NCBI GenBank assembly: GCA_022402445.1 | Contig: JAKRSF010000006.1 | Span: 336,540 to 400,539 of the forward strand | Source: Cyanobacteriota bacterium | Lineage (GTDB): Bacteria; Cyanobacteriota; Cyanobacteriia; CACIAM-69d | Direction: 5' to 3' | Length of the DNA stretch: 64,000 nt | Shown here: piece after piece, positions 17,422 to 27,476 of the stretch | Layout: every line of letters begins with the position of its first letter | How positions within the stretch are numbered: position 1 is the first letter of the stretch | Translations under genes and position numbers: made by a program | Notes under the pieces: model-generated | Told to the model about the DNA's origin: nothing | Databases searched by the model: none | What the model saw: the letters and a program-made list of their open reading frames with translations, nothing else

Positions 17422-20400
17422 ATGAAGGACAATCTCGATCCGTATCCGCTGCCCCATGCGACTGATGGAATGCTGCCTGATGATCCGGCGGCCCTGGCGC
17501 GGCGGGTTCGGGAGTTGGAGCAGCGGGTGAGGGATCTGGAGACCCAGAAGGCGGCCCTGCTCCAGGAACAGACGGAGGCCCTAGAGCGGCAGGTGACGGA
17601 GCGCACGGCCCTGCTCCAGGACAAGGTGGCGCGGGCGCAGTTGATTGCCAATATTTCGGCCCAGATTCGGTCGTCGTTGGAGCTGTCCCACATTCTGGAG
17701 GCGACGGTGCGGGAGTCGCGATCGCTGCTGGGGTGCGATCGCCTGCTGTTCTATCAATTCCATGGGGATTGGAGCGGCACGGTGGTGGCGGAGGATGTGG
17801 GGGAGGGGTGGACCTCTTGCCTGTTCCACCGGCTGGAGGATCAATGTTTTCGATCGAAGGCTCCCAAGCTCTACGGCAAGGGCCACATCCTGGCGGTGGC
17901 GGATGTCTATGAGGCGGGCTACACCGACTGCCATCTGGAGGTGCTGGAGCGCTACCAGGTTAAGTCCAATCTGGTGGTGCCCCTGCGGGTGGGCGATCGC
18001 ATCTGGGGTCTGTTGATCGGTCACCACTGCGCTAGGGCAACCCCTTGGCGATCGACGGATTTGCAATTGCTCGATGAAATTGCTGGGCAACTGGCGATCG
18101 CGCTGCAACAGGCGATCGCCTACCGTCAACTGCAACAGGAACTCAAGCGGCGGCGGCAGACGGAAGCCAGCCTCAAGGACAGCGAAAAACGCTACGCCAC
18201 CCTCGCCGAAGCGGCCCCCGTGGGGATTTTTCGCACGGATCTGGAGGGGAATTGCCTCTATGTGAACGAGCGCTGGTGTGAACTGTCGGGCCTGTCGCCG
18301 GAGCGGGCGCGCTGGATGGGCTGGATTGATGCCATCTATCCCGACGATCGCGGCGCGGTCCTCACCAGTTGGCACACCGCCACCCAGCATCAGCTCCCCT
18401 TCGAGCTGGAATATCGCCTCCAGCGGCCCAATGGGGAGGTTTGCTGGGTGCTGGGGCGGGCTGTGGCGGAATCGAGCCCCGATGGGGTCCAGGTGGGCTA
18501 TGTCAGCACGATCACCGACATTACCGATCGCAAGCGCACCGAGGAGGCCCTCCAAAGCAGCGAAGCACGGCTCAAGGAGGCCCAGGGGCTCGCGCGCATC
18601 GGCAGTTGGGAACTGGATCTGAAAACCAATACCCTCGTGGGGTCCGACGAGTTCTATCGGCTGCTGGGGTGCGATCGCGGCCAATTTCCCGCCACCTATG
18701 AGGGGTTTTTGGAGCGGCTACATCCGGACGATCGCGCGATCGTTCACCAGCGCTATGTCGATTCCCTGCGCCACTGCACCGCCTACGAAGTGCTGCACCG
18801 GGTCCAGGGGGCCGACGGCACCCTCCACCACCTGCTGCACCGGGGCCGCACCCAATGCGACGCCCACGGACGGCCCCTGCGCTCCCTGGGCACCCTCCAG
18901 GACGTCACGGAGCGGATCCAGACGGAGGCGGCCCTCAAGCGGCTCAATACGGAACTGGAACTGCGGGTGGAGTGGCGCACGGCCCAACTGCGCGATCGCG
19001 AGGCCCAGCTTCAGGATCTGTTTGACAGCGCCAATGATTTGATCCAGAGCGTCAGCTTGGCCACCGGGCGGTTTGACTATGTGAACCGTGCCTGGTGCGC
19101 CGCCCTGGGCTATGACGCGGTGGCGGTGGAAACCCTCACCCTGGCCGAGGTGCTCCACCCGGACGATCAAGCCTGCTACCGCGAGGCGATCGCCCACCTC
19201 CAGCAGCCCCACACCACCTCCATCGGCGTCCTGGAAATGCGATTGCTCACCCGCACCGGCGAAGTGGTGTTGGTCGAGGGCAGTTTGAACTGTCGGCGGC
19301 AGGGCGATCGCCCCGTGTCCATCCGCGCCATTTTGCGGGACATCACCGAACGCAAGCGGGTCGAGGCGGCCCTGCGGGACAGCGAAGCCAAGCTCCAGGC
19401 GGTTCTGGCCCATGCCCCCGTCCCCATCTACCTCAAGGATCTCCAGGGGCGCTATCTGCTCACCAGCGCCGCCTTCCCCGCCCAGGATTGCATCGGCAAA
19501 ACCGATGGGGAAATTTTCCCCGCCGCGATCGCGGACCTCTTCCAAAGCAACGATCGCGCCACCCTCGCCCAGGGCCACGCCCAGGAATATCAAGAGCAGC
19601 TCACGGACCCCGCCACCGGCCAGGTCCATACCTTCTTGTCCCTCAAATTTCCCCTCCTCAATGGCGAAGGGCAGCCCTACGCCCTCGGGGGCATCTCCAC
19701 GGACATCACCGAACGGATCCGCGCCGAAGCCGTCCTCCAGGAACAGTTGGCCGCGATCGAATCGGTGGTCGATGGCATCGCCATCCTCAAGGGGGGCGTC
19801 TACACCTACGCCAACCGCGCCCACTGCAAGCTCTTTGGCTACGATCGCCCGGAGGAACTCCTGGGGCAATCCTGGCGAATCCTCTATGGCCCGGAAGAAC
19901 TGGCGCGCTTCGATACCGAGGTGATTCCCCACCTGACGCGATCGCGGACCTGGGCCGGCGAAACCGTCGCCCGTCGGCGGGACGGCCAAACCTTCAACGA
20001 GGGCCTATCCCTCACCCTGATGGCGGACGACACGCTCATCTGCGTCTGTCGGGACATCAGCGATCGCAAGCGAGCCGAAACCCAACTGCGGGAACTGTCC
20101 GATCGCCTCGCCCTGGCCCTCAAATCCGGCTCCGTCGGCTGTTGGGACTGGGACATCCGCCACAACCTGCTCACCTGGGACGATCGCATGTATGAGCTAT
20201 ACGGCCTCGAAGCCCGGGAAGACCGCACGGCCTACGACACCTGGCAGGAGCGGGTGCATCCGGACGATCGCCCCGCCACCGTAGCCCTGCTGAAACAGGC
20301 GGTCCAGGGGCAAGGGGAATTTGACACGGAATTTCGCATCTGCCGCCCCGACGGCCACATCCGCTACATCAAAGCCCACGGCATGGTGCAGCGCAACGCG

Positions 20401-22473
20401 GACGGCACCCCCCAGCGGGTCATTGGCATCAACTTCGACATCAGCGATCGCAAGGCCACGGAACGGCGATTGCAGCAGCAGGCCAACCAGGAGGGGCTCC
20501 TGCGATCGATCTCCCAGCGGATCCGCGCCACCCTCGACCTCGACGATATCCTGAACACCACCGTCGCCGAGGTCCATCGCATCCTGCGGGTTGATCGCAC
20601 CTTGATCTGTCGGCTCCATGGGGACGGCCAGCGGGAGGTCATCGCCGAAGCCGTCAGCCCCCCCTGGCCCAGCCTGCATCGAGCCCTGTTCCCCGGCACC
20701 CTCTTCCCCACGGCCCTGCAACTGCTCTATCAGCAGGAACCGTATTTTTGCATCGACGATGTCCGTCAGGATGCGGTGCTGCCGGAACTGGGGCACCTGC
20801 TGGACACCCTGTCGGTGCGGGCGGCGGTGATCGCCCCGATCCCTGGCCATAGCCATCCCTGGGGGCTGCTGGTGGTGAACCAATGTTCCGGGCCGCGTCC
20901 CTGGCAGGACTGGGAGGGCAAGCTCTTGCAACATCTGGCGGAGAGCCTCGCGATCGCCATTCAGCAGTCGGACCTTTTCCAGAAATTGCAAACGGAATTG
21001 GGGGTGCGTCAACAGGCGGAGGCGCAACTGCGGGAAAACAACCAGCAGCTTGCCATCTATAACCAGGAACTGGCCCGCGCCACCCGGCTCAAGGATGAAT
21101 TTTTAGCCAATATGAGCCACGAACTGCGCACCCCCCTCAATGCCATTTTGGGCATGGCGGAAGGGCTGCAAGAGTTTACCTTTGGTCCCCTCACGGAGCG
21201 CCAGACCAAGGCCCTGGGAACCATTGAACGCAGCGGCCGCCATCTATTGGATTTGATTAACGACATTTTGGATTTGTCCAAGATTGAGGCCGGGAAGCTG
21301 GAGCTCCATTCTGTCCTGATGGGCGTGCGGGATCTGTGCCACGGCAGCCTAATTTTTGTGCAGCAACTGGCCCTGAAAAAGCGCATTACCCTCACCTTGG
21401 AAATGCCGAAGGAGCTCCATCAGCTTCAGTTCTATGGGGATGATTTACGACTACGGCAGGTGCTCATTAATTTGCTCAATAATGCGGTGAAATTCACGCC
21501 GGAGGGGGGATCGATTACGATGACGGTGACCCTGGAGGCGATCGCGCCGCCGCCCCTGAACCCTTGCCCGGAGCAGCCTGGGGCGATCGCGGAAGCGACG
21601 GATGAATCAATGGCTGGGGCGATCGCGGAGAGTCCGGCGGAATTTTCCCCCACCCAGGAAATGGGGCCGGTGGAGGCGACGTCCTGTCTGATCGCGCAGC
21701 ACCAGGTTTGCTTTGCCATCCGCGATACGGGCATTGGCATCGCCCCGGAGGATTTATCAAAACTGTTCCAATCTTTTGTGCAAATTGATAGCAAACTCAA
21801 CCGCCAATATGCCGGGACCGGCTTGGGGTTGGCCCTGGTGAAACGGATCGTTGATCTCCATGGGGGGTCCGTGGCGGTCACCAGTCAACCGAGTATGGGC
21901 AGTTGTTTCACGGTGCGGATCCCGATCGTGGGCTCCCCGTCCCTGCGGCGGGCGGCGGCGGCGATCGCGGCGGGTGACGGTTCTGCCCCTGAGCCGACGG
22001 GGTCCACGGCCCCCCTGGAGGCCACAGCCCTGCCGGGGAGCGCCGACCCCAATCCAGCGGTGGCCCAGCTTGCCCCCACCGCACCATCGGAGGGCGGAGC
22101 GGCGATCGCCCCTCGGATTCTGATCGTTGAGGACAACCCCGCTAATATCGAAACCGTGAGCGGTTACCTCGAAAGCCATGGCTTTGAACTGCTGCTCGCC
22201 GACAATGGGAAAGATGCGATCGCGATCGCCCAGGACGAGCGGCCGGATCTGATCCTCATGGATATCCAAATGCCCGGTATGGACGGCCTCGAAGCCATCC
22301 AACGGATCCGCCAAATTGGCCCCTGCGCCACCATTCCCATCATCGCCCTCACGGCCCTTGCCATGGCTGGCGATCGCCAGCGCTGCCTTGATGCTGGGGC
22401 CAATGAATACCTCACCAAACCCGTCCAACTGCGCGGTTTAGTGAACGCCATCAAGGGCCTGCTTTCCCCCTAA
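17422..22473 (+). CDS. Multi-PAS/GAF hybrid sensor histidine kinase
   Basis: The ATG at 17422 has GGAG at 17412-17415; upstream in-frame starts lack one. The 1683-residue soluble protein has a coiled coil (about 20-75), GAF (80-235, with a cyanobacterial-phytochrome-like DRLLFYQFHGDWSG but no clear bilin Cys-His), six PAS domains (about 255-380, 385-500, 525-645, 655-770, 775-885, 890-1015) and a second GAF (1030-1185). The kinase core has NMSHELRTP with H1233, N-box NLLNNAVKF near 1352 and DTGIGI near 1436, with a 60-residue low-complexity insert between them. A receiver (about 1565-1683) carries the phospho-Asp in LILMDIQMPG (D1614). No membrane helices, so it senses cytoplasmic signals. 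The 22.6 kb receiver-kinase follows 123 bases later. Confidence 0.93.
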   Translation: MKDNLDPYPLPHATDGMLPDDPAALARRVRELEQRVRDLETQKAALLQEQTEALERQVTERTALLQDKVARAQLIANISAQIRSSLELSHILEATVRESRSLLGCDRLLFYQFHGDWSGTVVAEDVGEGWTSCLFHRLEDQCFRSKAPKLYGKGHILAVADVYEAGYTDCHLEVLERYQVKSNLVVPLRVGDRIWGLLIGHHCARATPWRSTDLQLLDEIAGQLAIALQQAIAYRQLQQELKRRRQTEASLKDSEKRYATLAEAAPVGIFRTDLEGNCLYVNERWCELSGLSPERARWMGWIDAIYPDDRGAVLTSWHTATQHQLPFELEYRLQRPNGEVCWVLGRAVAESSPDGVQVGYVSTITDITDRKRTEEALQSSEARLKEAQGLARIGSWELDLKTNTLVGSDEFYRLLGCDRGQFPATYEGFLERLHPDDRAIVHQRYVDSLRHCTAYEVLHRVQGADGTLHHLLHRGRTQCDAHGRPLRSLGTLQDVTERIQTEAALKRLNTELELRVEWRTAQLRDREAQLQDLFDSANDLIQSVSLATGRFDYVNRAWCAALGYDAVAVETLTLAEVLHPDDQACYREAIAHLQQPHTTSIGVLEMRLLTRTGEVVLVEGSLNCRRQGDRPVSIRAILRDITERKRVEAALRDSEAKLQAVLAHAPVPIYLKDLQGRYLLTSAAFPAQDCIGKTDGEIFPAAIADLFQSNDRATLAQGHAQEYQEQLTDPATGQVHTFLSLKFPLLNGEGQPYALGGISTDITERIRAEAVLQEQLAAIESVVDGIAILKGGVYTYANRAHCKLFGYDRPEELLGQSWRILYGPEELARFDTEVIPHLTRSRTWAGETVARRRDGQTFNEGLSLTLMADDTLICVCRDISDRKRAETQLRELSDRLALALKSGSVGCWDWDIRHNLLTWDDRMYELYGLEAREDRTAYDTWQERVHPDDRPATVALLKQAVQGQGEFDTEFRICRPDGHIRYIKAHGMVQRNADGTPQRVIGINFDISDRKATERRLQQQANQEGLLRSISQRIRATLDLDDILNTTVAEVHRILRVDRTLICRLHGDGQREVIAEAVSPPWPSLHRALFPGTLFPTALQLLYQQEPYFCIDDVRQDAVLPELGHLLDTLSVRAAVIAPIPGHSHPWGLLVVNQCSGPRPWQDWEGKLLQHLAESLAIAIQQSDLFQKLQTELGVRQQAEAQLRENNQQLAIYNQELARATRLKDEFLANMSHELRTPLNAILGMAEGLQEFTFGPLTERQTKALGTIERSGRHLLDLINDILDLSKIEAGKLELHSVLMGVRDLCHGSLIFVQQLALKKRITLTLEMPKELHQLQFYGDDLRLRQVLINLLNNAVKFTPEGGSITMTVTLEAIAPPPLNPCPEQPGAIAEATDESMAGAIAESPAEFSPTQEMGPVEATSCLIAQHQVCFAIRDTGIGIAPEDLSKLFQSFVQIDSKLNRQYAGTGLGLALVKRIVDLHGGSVAVTSQPSMGSCFTVRIPIVGSPSLRRAAAAIAAGDGSAPEPTGSTAPLEATALPGSADPNPAVAQLAPTAPSEGGAAIAPRILIVEDNPANIETVSGYLESHGFELLLADNGKDAIAIAQDERPDLILMDIQMPGMDGLEAIQRIRQIGPCATIPIIALTALAMAGDRQRCLDAGANEYLTKPVQLRGLVNAIKGLLSP

Positions 22474-22596
22474 CTCCACCTTTCTCCACCTCTCTGCTCG
22501 CCTCTCCGCTCTGCACCCATTGTTTTGGGGTTTGATTCGCTTCTCCCGTTTTCGGTCCATTGTCTGCCCGCCTCTGATCCTAGATTTTTCTGGCCC

Positions 22597-23763
22597 ATGA
22601 ATTCTCCCCCGTCCATCCTGATTGTTGATGACGAACCCACCAACTTTGATGTCATCGAAGCGCTCCTCGCCAACGAAGATTATCAGTTGCACTATGCCCC
22701 CAATGGTCAGCGGGCCATGGATCGTCTGGAGCTATTTCAGCCGGATGCAATTTTGCTCGATGTGATGATGCCGGGAATTAGCGGCATTGATGTTTGTCGC
22801 CAGATTAAGGCCATGGAGCCCTGGAAAATGGTGCCCATTTTAATGGTGACGGCCCTAACTTCTAAGGATGATTTGGCCACCTGTTTGGCGGCGGGGGCCG
22901 ATGATTTTGTCAGTAAGCCGGTTAATGGGGTGGAATTGCGGGCGCGGCTGCGATCAATGCTGCGCATTAAGCAACAGCAGGATCAGCTTCAGGAGCGCCT
23001 AGACAGCCAGCGGCAGACGGTGGATCTGCTGCAAAATAACCTGGAGGCCCTGCGGGGCAATGTGGCGCGGGCGCTGCCCCATGAGCTGAATACGCCCCTC
23101 AATGGCATGTTGGGTTTATTAGATTTGCTGCTGCTGGACCATGGGGAAATGGACGCGGCGGAGATGGAAGAAATGCTTCAGGATTTGAAGGTGTCCACCT
23201 GTCGGTTGGAGCGGCTGACGCGGCGGTTTTTGACCTATGTTCAGCTTCAGTTGATGGCGGCGAGTCCGGAGGATTGGGCTAGGTCGCGGCGGGGGCCTGG
23301 TGAGGCGGAGGTGGGGCCGGTGGTGGCGCGGGTGATTGATGAACTGGGGGCGGTGGCCCAGGGCGATCGCGTAGTAGTAGATTTGGAACCGGCGCGGGTG
23401 GCCCTGTCGGACTATCACCTGGGGCTGTTGGTTGAGGAGTTGCTAGATAATGGCCTCAAGTTTTCGATCGCGCGATCGCCGGTCAAGGTCTGGGGGCATG
23501 TCAAGGACGATGGGTTCCACCTGGGCATTAGTAATCACGGGCGGGGCTTTCAGCCGGAGCAGTTGCGGGCGATCGGTTCCCTGATGCAGTTTGACCGGAA
23601 ACAGTTTGAGCAGCAGGGGATGGGCTTGGGCTTGGCGATCGCCTTTGAAATTACTAAGCTCTATGGCGGCAGCTACTGGATTGATAGCATTCCTGACCAG
23701 GAAACTACGGTGGTTCTGCGGTTGCCCCTCCCCTTGCGCGGCGATCTTTCCGTTGAACAATAG
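22597..23763 (+). CDS. Receiver-histidine kinase (REC-HisKA-HATPase)
   Basis: Translation starts at ATG 22597 (MNSPPSILIVDDEPTN). The 388-residue protein is in inverted order: a receiver first (phospho-Asp in AILLDVMMPG near residue 52, Lys in SKPV), then a coiled linker, HisKA (ALPHELNTPLNG with its His) and HATPase (EELLDNGLKF and GMGLGLAIAFEITKLYGG). The G1 box is reduced to ISNHGRGF, without the usual Asp-x-Gly-x-Gly. It may relay phosphate from the upstream multi-PAS kinase; this is inferred from adjacency only. Confidence 0.9.
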   Translation: MNSPPSILIVDDEPTNFDVIEALLANEDYQLHYAPNGQRAMDRLELFQPDAILLDVMMPGISGIDVCRQIKAMEPWKMVPILMVTALTSKDDLATCLAAGADDFVSKPVNGVELRARLRSMLRIKQQQDQLQERLDSQRQTVDLLQNNLEALRGNVARALPHELNTPLNGMLGLLDLLLLDHGEMDAAEMEEMLQDLKVSTCRLERLTRRFLTYVQLQLMAASPEDWARSRRGPGEAEVGPVVARVIDELGAVAQGDRVVVDLEPARVALSDYHLGLLVEELLDNGLKFSIARSPVKVWGHVKDDGFHLGISNHGRGFQPEQLRAIGSLMQFDRKQFEQQGMGLGLAIAFEITKLYGGSYWIDSIPDQETTVVLRLPLPLRGDLSVEQ

Positions 23764-23840
23764 CCTGGAAGTTTGATGATTTTTAGGCTTGAAGTGTGAT
23801 CAATGGGCTGATCAATCAATGGGTCAGGGGATGGTTAGGG

Positions 23841-24869
23841 TTAGGTCAAGGTGCCGCCACAGCTAGAGCCACAGCCAGCGGTGCAGCCATAGCAATGGTC
23901 GGCGGTTTGGACCGTGGCGATCGCGTCGAGGTTGCCATGGTCTAGGAGGGCCGCCACGGTCAGGGGGGTGCCATCAACCGCGCGGGCGGGGATGTGTTCC
24001 ATCTGATTAAAATCGCAGTCGTAGATGTGCCCGCGATGGTCCACCGACAGGAGGTTTCGGCACATCAACCGATCCACGGTGTCCCCATTGAAGGCATCGG
24101 CCAAAAACTGAAGGTAGGGCGCGGCCAACTGGTGGCGCTCTAGGAAATGTTTGGTGCGCCCCACGGGCAAATTAGCTAGAGCTAATAGATGATTAAATTC
24201 AATGGCAAAGTGTTGCCGCAAATGGGTTTTGTAGGCCGCCTCTAGGGTTGCTTGATCCGGCGGCAGGGCGAAGCGATCGCGCCCACTCGGCAGGGGGCTG
24301 TTGTAGACCAAATCGAGGGTGAGATGGCGATCGCGGCCATAGCCCAGGCGGTTGAGCCACTGGAGCGCCTGGATTGATTTTTCAAACGTACCGTGGCCCC
24401 GCATTTTGTCCACATTATCCTGGAGATAGCAGGGCAAAGACGCCACCACCCGCACCCCCTGGGCCGCGAAAAAGTCGGGCAAATCCCCATAGCCCGCCTC
24501 GAAATAAATGGTCAAATTCGAGCGGATAATCACCTCGCAACCCCGCGATCGCGCCGCAATCACCAGCGATCGAAAACCATAGTTCATCTCCGGAGCGCCG
24601 CCGGTCAGATCCACCGTTTTGAGCTGGGGAAACCGATCAATCAGCGTCAATAGATCCGCCAAGGTGGCCCCATCGAGCATCTCCGTCCGCTGCGGCCCCG
24701 CCTCCACATGGCAGTGGACACAGGCCAGATTGCAGCGCCGCCCGAGGTTGATTTGCAGGGTCTCGATCGCGCCCTTCGTGATCGGGGCCGCCAAGCGTTG
24801 GCCAAAGGGGATCCAGGGGTGAGAAACGGCGGTTGACTGGGGACTGGCGACCATGGGCGACGGCTCCAA
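23841..24869 (-). CDS. arsS: Arsenosugar biosynthesis radical SAM protein
   Basis: This 342-residue protein has a radical-SAM iron-sulfur site CNLACVHC (C46, C50, C53) in LQINLGRRCNLACVHCHVEAGP, then VDLTGGAPEMNYGFR. The C-terminal half contains the DUF3641 features: CRNLLSVDHRGHIYDCDFNQM and a terminal Cys-rich CYGCTAGCGSSCGG. This combination is the ArsS-type family linked to arsenosugar synthesis after ArsM methylation. No arsM or ars regulator is in the window, so the role is family-based. It is transcribed away from the receiver-kinase. Confidence 0.87.
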   Translation of the reverse strand: MEPSPMVASPQSTAVSHPWIPFGQRLAAPITKGAIETLQINLGRRCNLACVHCHVEAGPQRTEMLDGATLADLLTLIDRFPQLKTVDLTGGAPEMNYGFRSLVIAARSRGCEVIIRSNLTIYFEAGYGDLPDFFAAQGVRVVASLPCYLQDNVDKMRGHGTFEKSIQALQWLNRLGYGRDRHLTLDLVYNSPLPSGRDRFALPPDQATLEAAYKTHLRQHFAIEFNHLLALANLPVGRTKHFLERHQLAAPYLQFLADAFNGDTVDRLMCRNLLSVDHRGHIYDCDFNQMEHIPARAVDGTPLTVAALLDHGNLDAIATVQTADHCYGCTAGCGSSCGGTLT

Positions 24870-24964
24870 CGGGAAATCGGCAATGTGGGGAGCCTCTAGG
24901 CTAGCTTGCCCATGGCCCGACGGGCGGCCCTGGCCGGGGTGAGGTGCTAATCCACTGAATCCAC

Positions 24965-27268
24965 TTACGGCGGTGAGGGCTGCGATCGCGCCGTGGACCG
25001 ATCCAAATTCGCGATCGCGGCGGCCGAGGGCGACGGCAATCGAGATGCCTCGGGCTCCTCCGTGAAGCCTTCCGTCAGGGCTTCAGGCTGTTTAGACGCT
25101 TCAGGCTGCCCCGGTTCAGACGCCTCAGACGCTTCAGGCCCTTCCACCGGCACCGGAGGCCGCACCGGCAACTGCACCGTGAACACACTCCCACGGCCCT
25201 CTTCGCTACTCACCGCGATCGCCCCCCCGTGGAGCTGCACCGCATTTTGCACAATCGCCAGCCCCAGGCCCGTCCCGGAAATCGCCCCCACATTCGCCGC
25301 CCGGTGGAACGACTCGAACAGCCGCTCCAGATCCGCCGGGGGAATGCCAATGCCGCGATCGCGCACCTCGAACACCACCTGATCGGCCCCCAGCCCCAGC
25401 CGTAGCCACACCGTCGGACTCTGGGGCGAATATTTCACCGCATTCGACAGCAAATTCATCAAAATATGGCGCAGCAGCTTCGGATCCAAACAGGGCAGCC
25501 CCCCCGCCAGCGCACAGGCCCCAGGATCTAGCCCCCCCGCGATCGCCCCACCCCCCACCTCACCGGCCGCCATCTCCTCAAACACAATCCCATGGTCCGG
25601 GAACGACCCCTGCAACTCATCCACCAACTCCAGACAAAAGGCCCGCAAATCCAGCGGCTCCGGATTCAGGGCAATCTTGCCCGCCTCCACCCGGCTGATG
25701 TGCAGCACATCATCGAGCAACTGGGTCATATTCTTCACCGCCCGCTGGATGCGCTGGAAGTGGCGATCGCGCTTCTCCATCGGCAGGGTGAGGCCATAGT
25801 GCTGCAAAAACTCCGACGACGACAAAATCGACGTGAGGGGCGTTCGGAACTCATGGGAGGTCGTGGAAATAAACCGCGACTTCATATCATTCAACTCCCG
25901 CTCCGCCGCCAGGGCCTTTTGCAGATCCTCCTCCAACTGGCGGCGCTGGGTAATGTCATTTTGGATGCCCACCAAATGGGTCACCTGCCCCTGTTCACTG
26001 CGGATGGGCGACAGGCTCAGCTCACTCCAAAAGGTGGACCCGTCCCGGCGATAGGTCCGCAACACCAGCCGACATTCCTCCCGCCTCGCGATCGCCAGCC
26101 GCAGCCGCGCGATCGCCTCCCCATCCGTCCCCGGCCCAATCAGCAAGCCATAGGTCTTCCCGATCGCCTCATCGGCCCCATAGCCCGTCATCCGCTCAAA
26201 GGCCGGATTGACATACACAAACGGCGCATCCGGCAGCCGCGCATCGGAAATAATAATCCCATTGCTACAGGCATTCATCGCCTGATTCCCCAGGGTCAAG
26301 GCCGCCTGAGCCCGCTCCCGTTCCTGGATTTCCACCCGCAGCTTCTGGTTCGCCGCCGTCAGGGCCGATGTCCGCTCCTGCACCCGCCGCTCTAGGGTTT
26401 CATTGGCCCGGTGCAGCGCCTCCTCCGATCGCTTGCGGTAGGTGATGTCCGACAGGGTGCCTTCATAGTACAAAAGTGACCCGAAGCGATCGCACACACT
26501 GCGGGCATTTTCCGCCACCCAGAGGGTCGAGCCATCGCGGCGGCGGATCAGCGACTCAAAATTGGTCACCACCATCGCCGACTCCATCGCGCAAATGAAA
26601 TCTAGCCAGCGCCCCGGATCGCAATATTGCGCCGCCTTGCAGCTTTGGGGCTCATCCATCATCAGCGCCTCGGGGGTGCCATAGCCCAGCATCATGGCCA
26701 GACGCGGATTGACGCTGATGTAGCGGCCATCGGGGGCGATCTGATAAATCCCCTCGCTGGCATTTTCAAAAATGTTGCGGTAGCGGGCCTCCGTCTGCTT
26801 GAGGGTGGTCAAAATCGCTTCATTGCGCTGCTTTTCGGTGATGTCGTGGCAGATCAGCAGCAGTTCCGTCACCCGGCCATCGAGGGCAACGGCGGCGACG
26901 GTGATATTAAACGATCGCCACGGCATGGTGTCATCCACTCGCAGGCGACCAAAGATGCGGCATACGTTGCCATTGGGGCGATCGGGGTTGCCCATGGCCA
27001 CGGCGATTTCCTGGCGCAATCCGGGGAGATCATCCGGGTGGACCAGGGCCGCGAGGGATTTGCCCGTCACCGCCGCCGGGGGACATTGGAGGGTGGTTTC
27101 GATCGCGGGGCTGGCTTCGCAGCAGATCTGGCGGGGGTTGAAGGTGAGCACCAGATCCTGGAGGTGGCCCAGCAGGGCGAGCAGGCGCTGGCGGTTGCGG
27201 AATAGGGCCGTGGCTGCAAGGCGCTTGGCGTAGTTCTTGGCAGCGTAGGACACGGCTAGGGGCGGCAA
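24965..27268 (-). CDS. PAS-domain sensor histidine kinase
   Basis: This product of up to 767 residues has no obvious membrane segment. It holds three PAS domains (about 30-150, 155-285, 315-440, the last with GKTYGLLIGPGTDGEA and LSPIRSEQGQVTHLVGIQNDITQRRQLEE), a coiled linker, HisKA (STTSHEFRTPLTS, His near 470) and HATPase (ILMNLLSNAVKYS, FEVRDRGIGIPPADLERLFESF, GTGLGLAIVQNAVQLHGG). A Ser/Pro/Glu-rich tail with repeated (S)EASE/PEA units follows. The start is uncertain: TTG 27268 and GTG 27253 are candidates. No receiver, so an unlinked response regulator is expected. Confidence 0.88.
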   Translation of the reverse strand: MPPLAVSYAAKNYAKRLAATALFRNRQRLLALLGHLQDLVLTFNPRQICCEASPAIETTLQCPPAAVTGKSLAALVHPDDLPGLRQEIAVAMGNPDRPNGNVCRIFGRLRVDDTMPWRSFNITVAAVALDGRVTELLLICHDITEKQRNEAILTTLKQTEARYRNIFENASEGIYQIAPDGRYISVNPRLAMMLGYGTPEALMMDEPQSCKAAQYCDPGRWLDFICAMESAMVVTNFESLIRRRDGSTLWVAENARSVCDRFGSLLYYEGTLSDITYRKRSEEALHRANETLERRVQERTSALTAANQKLRVEIQERERAQAALTLGNQAMNACSNGIIISDARLPDAPFVYVNPAFERMTGYGADEAIGKTYGLLIGPGTDGEAIARLRLAIARREECRLVLRTYRRDGSTFWSELSLSPIRSEQGQVTHLVGIQNDITQRRQLEEDLQKALAAERELNDMKSRFISTTSHEFRTPLTSILSSSEFLQHYGLTLPMEKRDRHFQRIQRAVKNMTQLLDDVLHISRVEAGKIALNPEPLDLRAFCLELVDELQGSFPDHGIVFEEMAAGEVGGGAIAGGLDPGACALAGGLPCLDPKLLRHILMNLLSNAVKYSPQSPTVWLRLGLGADQVVFEVRDRGIGIPPADLERLFESFHRAANVGAISGTGLGLAIVQNAVQLHGGAIAVSSEEGRGSVFTVQLPVRPPVPVEGPEASEASEPGQPEASKQPEALTEGFTEEPEASRLPSPSAAAIANLDRSTARSQPSPP

Positions 27269-27476
27269 AACTGCCGGGGGGCGGGGGGTTTACGGATCGG
27301 CGACGGTGGGCAGGGGGCGATCGCTACGGGGCGAAGCGGGGGGCGCGATCGCGGATCCCCTGGAGTTTTGATAACACGCCCATCGGCGGGAACTCAAGGA
27401 GATTTGATGCATTGATGTATTTTTTGATGCGATCGGGGGAGGGCTACGGAGGGGCGATCGCGGCCCTGGGGCGGTC

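Noticed and set aside
18718-19989. Long minus-strand frame of 423 codons
   Set aside because: Antisense to the multi-PAS kinase, which shows all its domains in the other strand.
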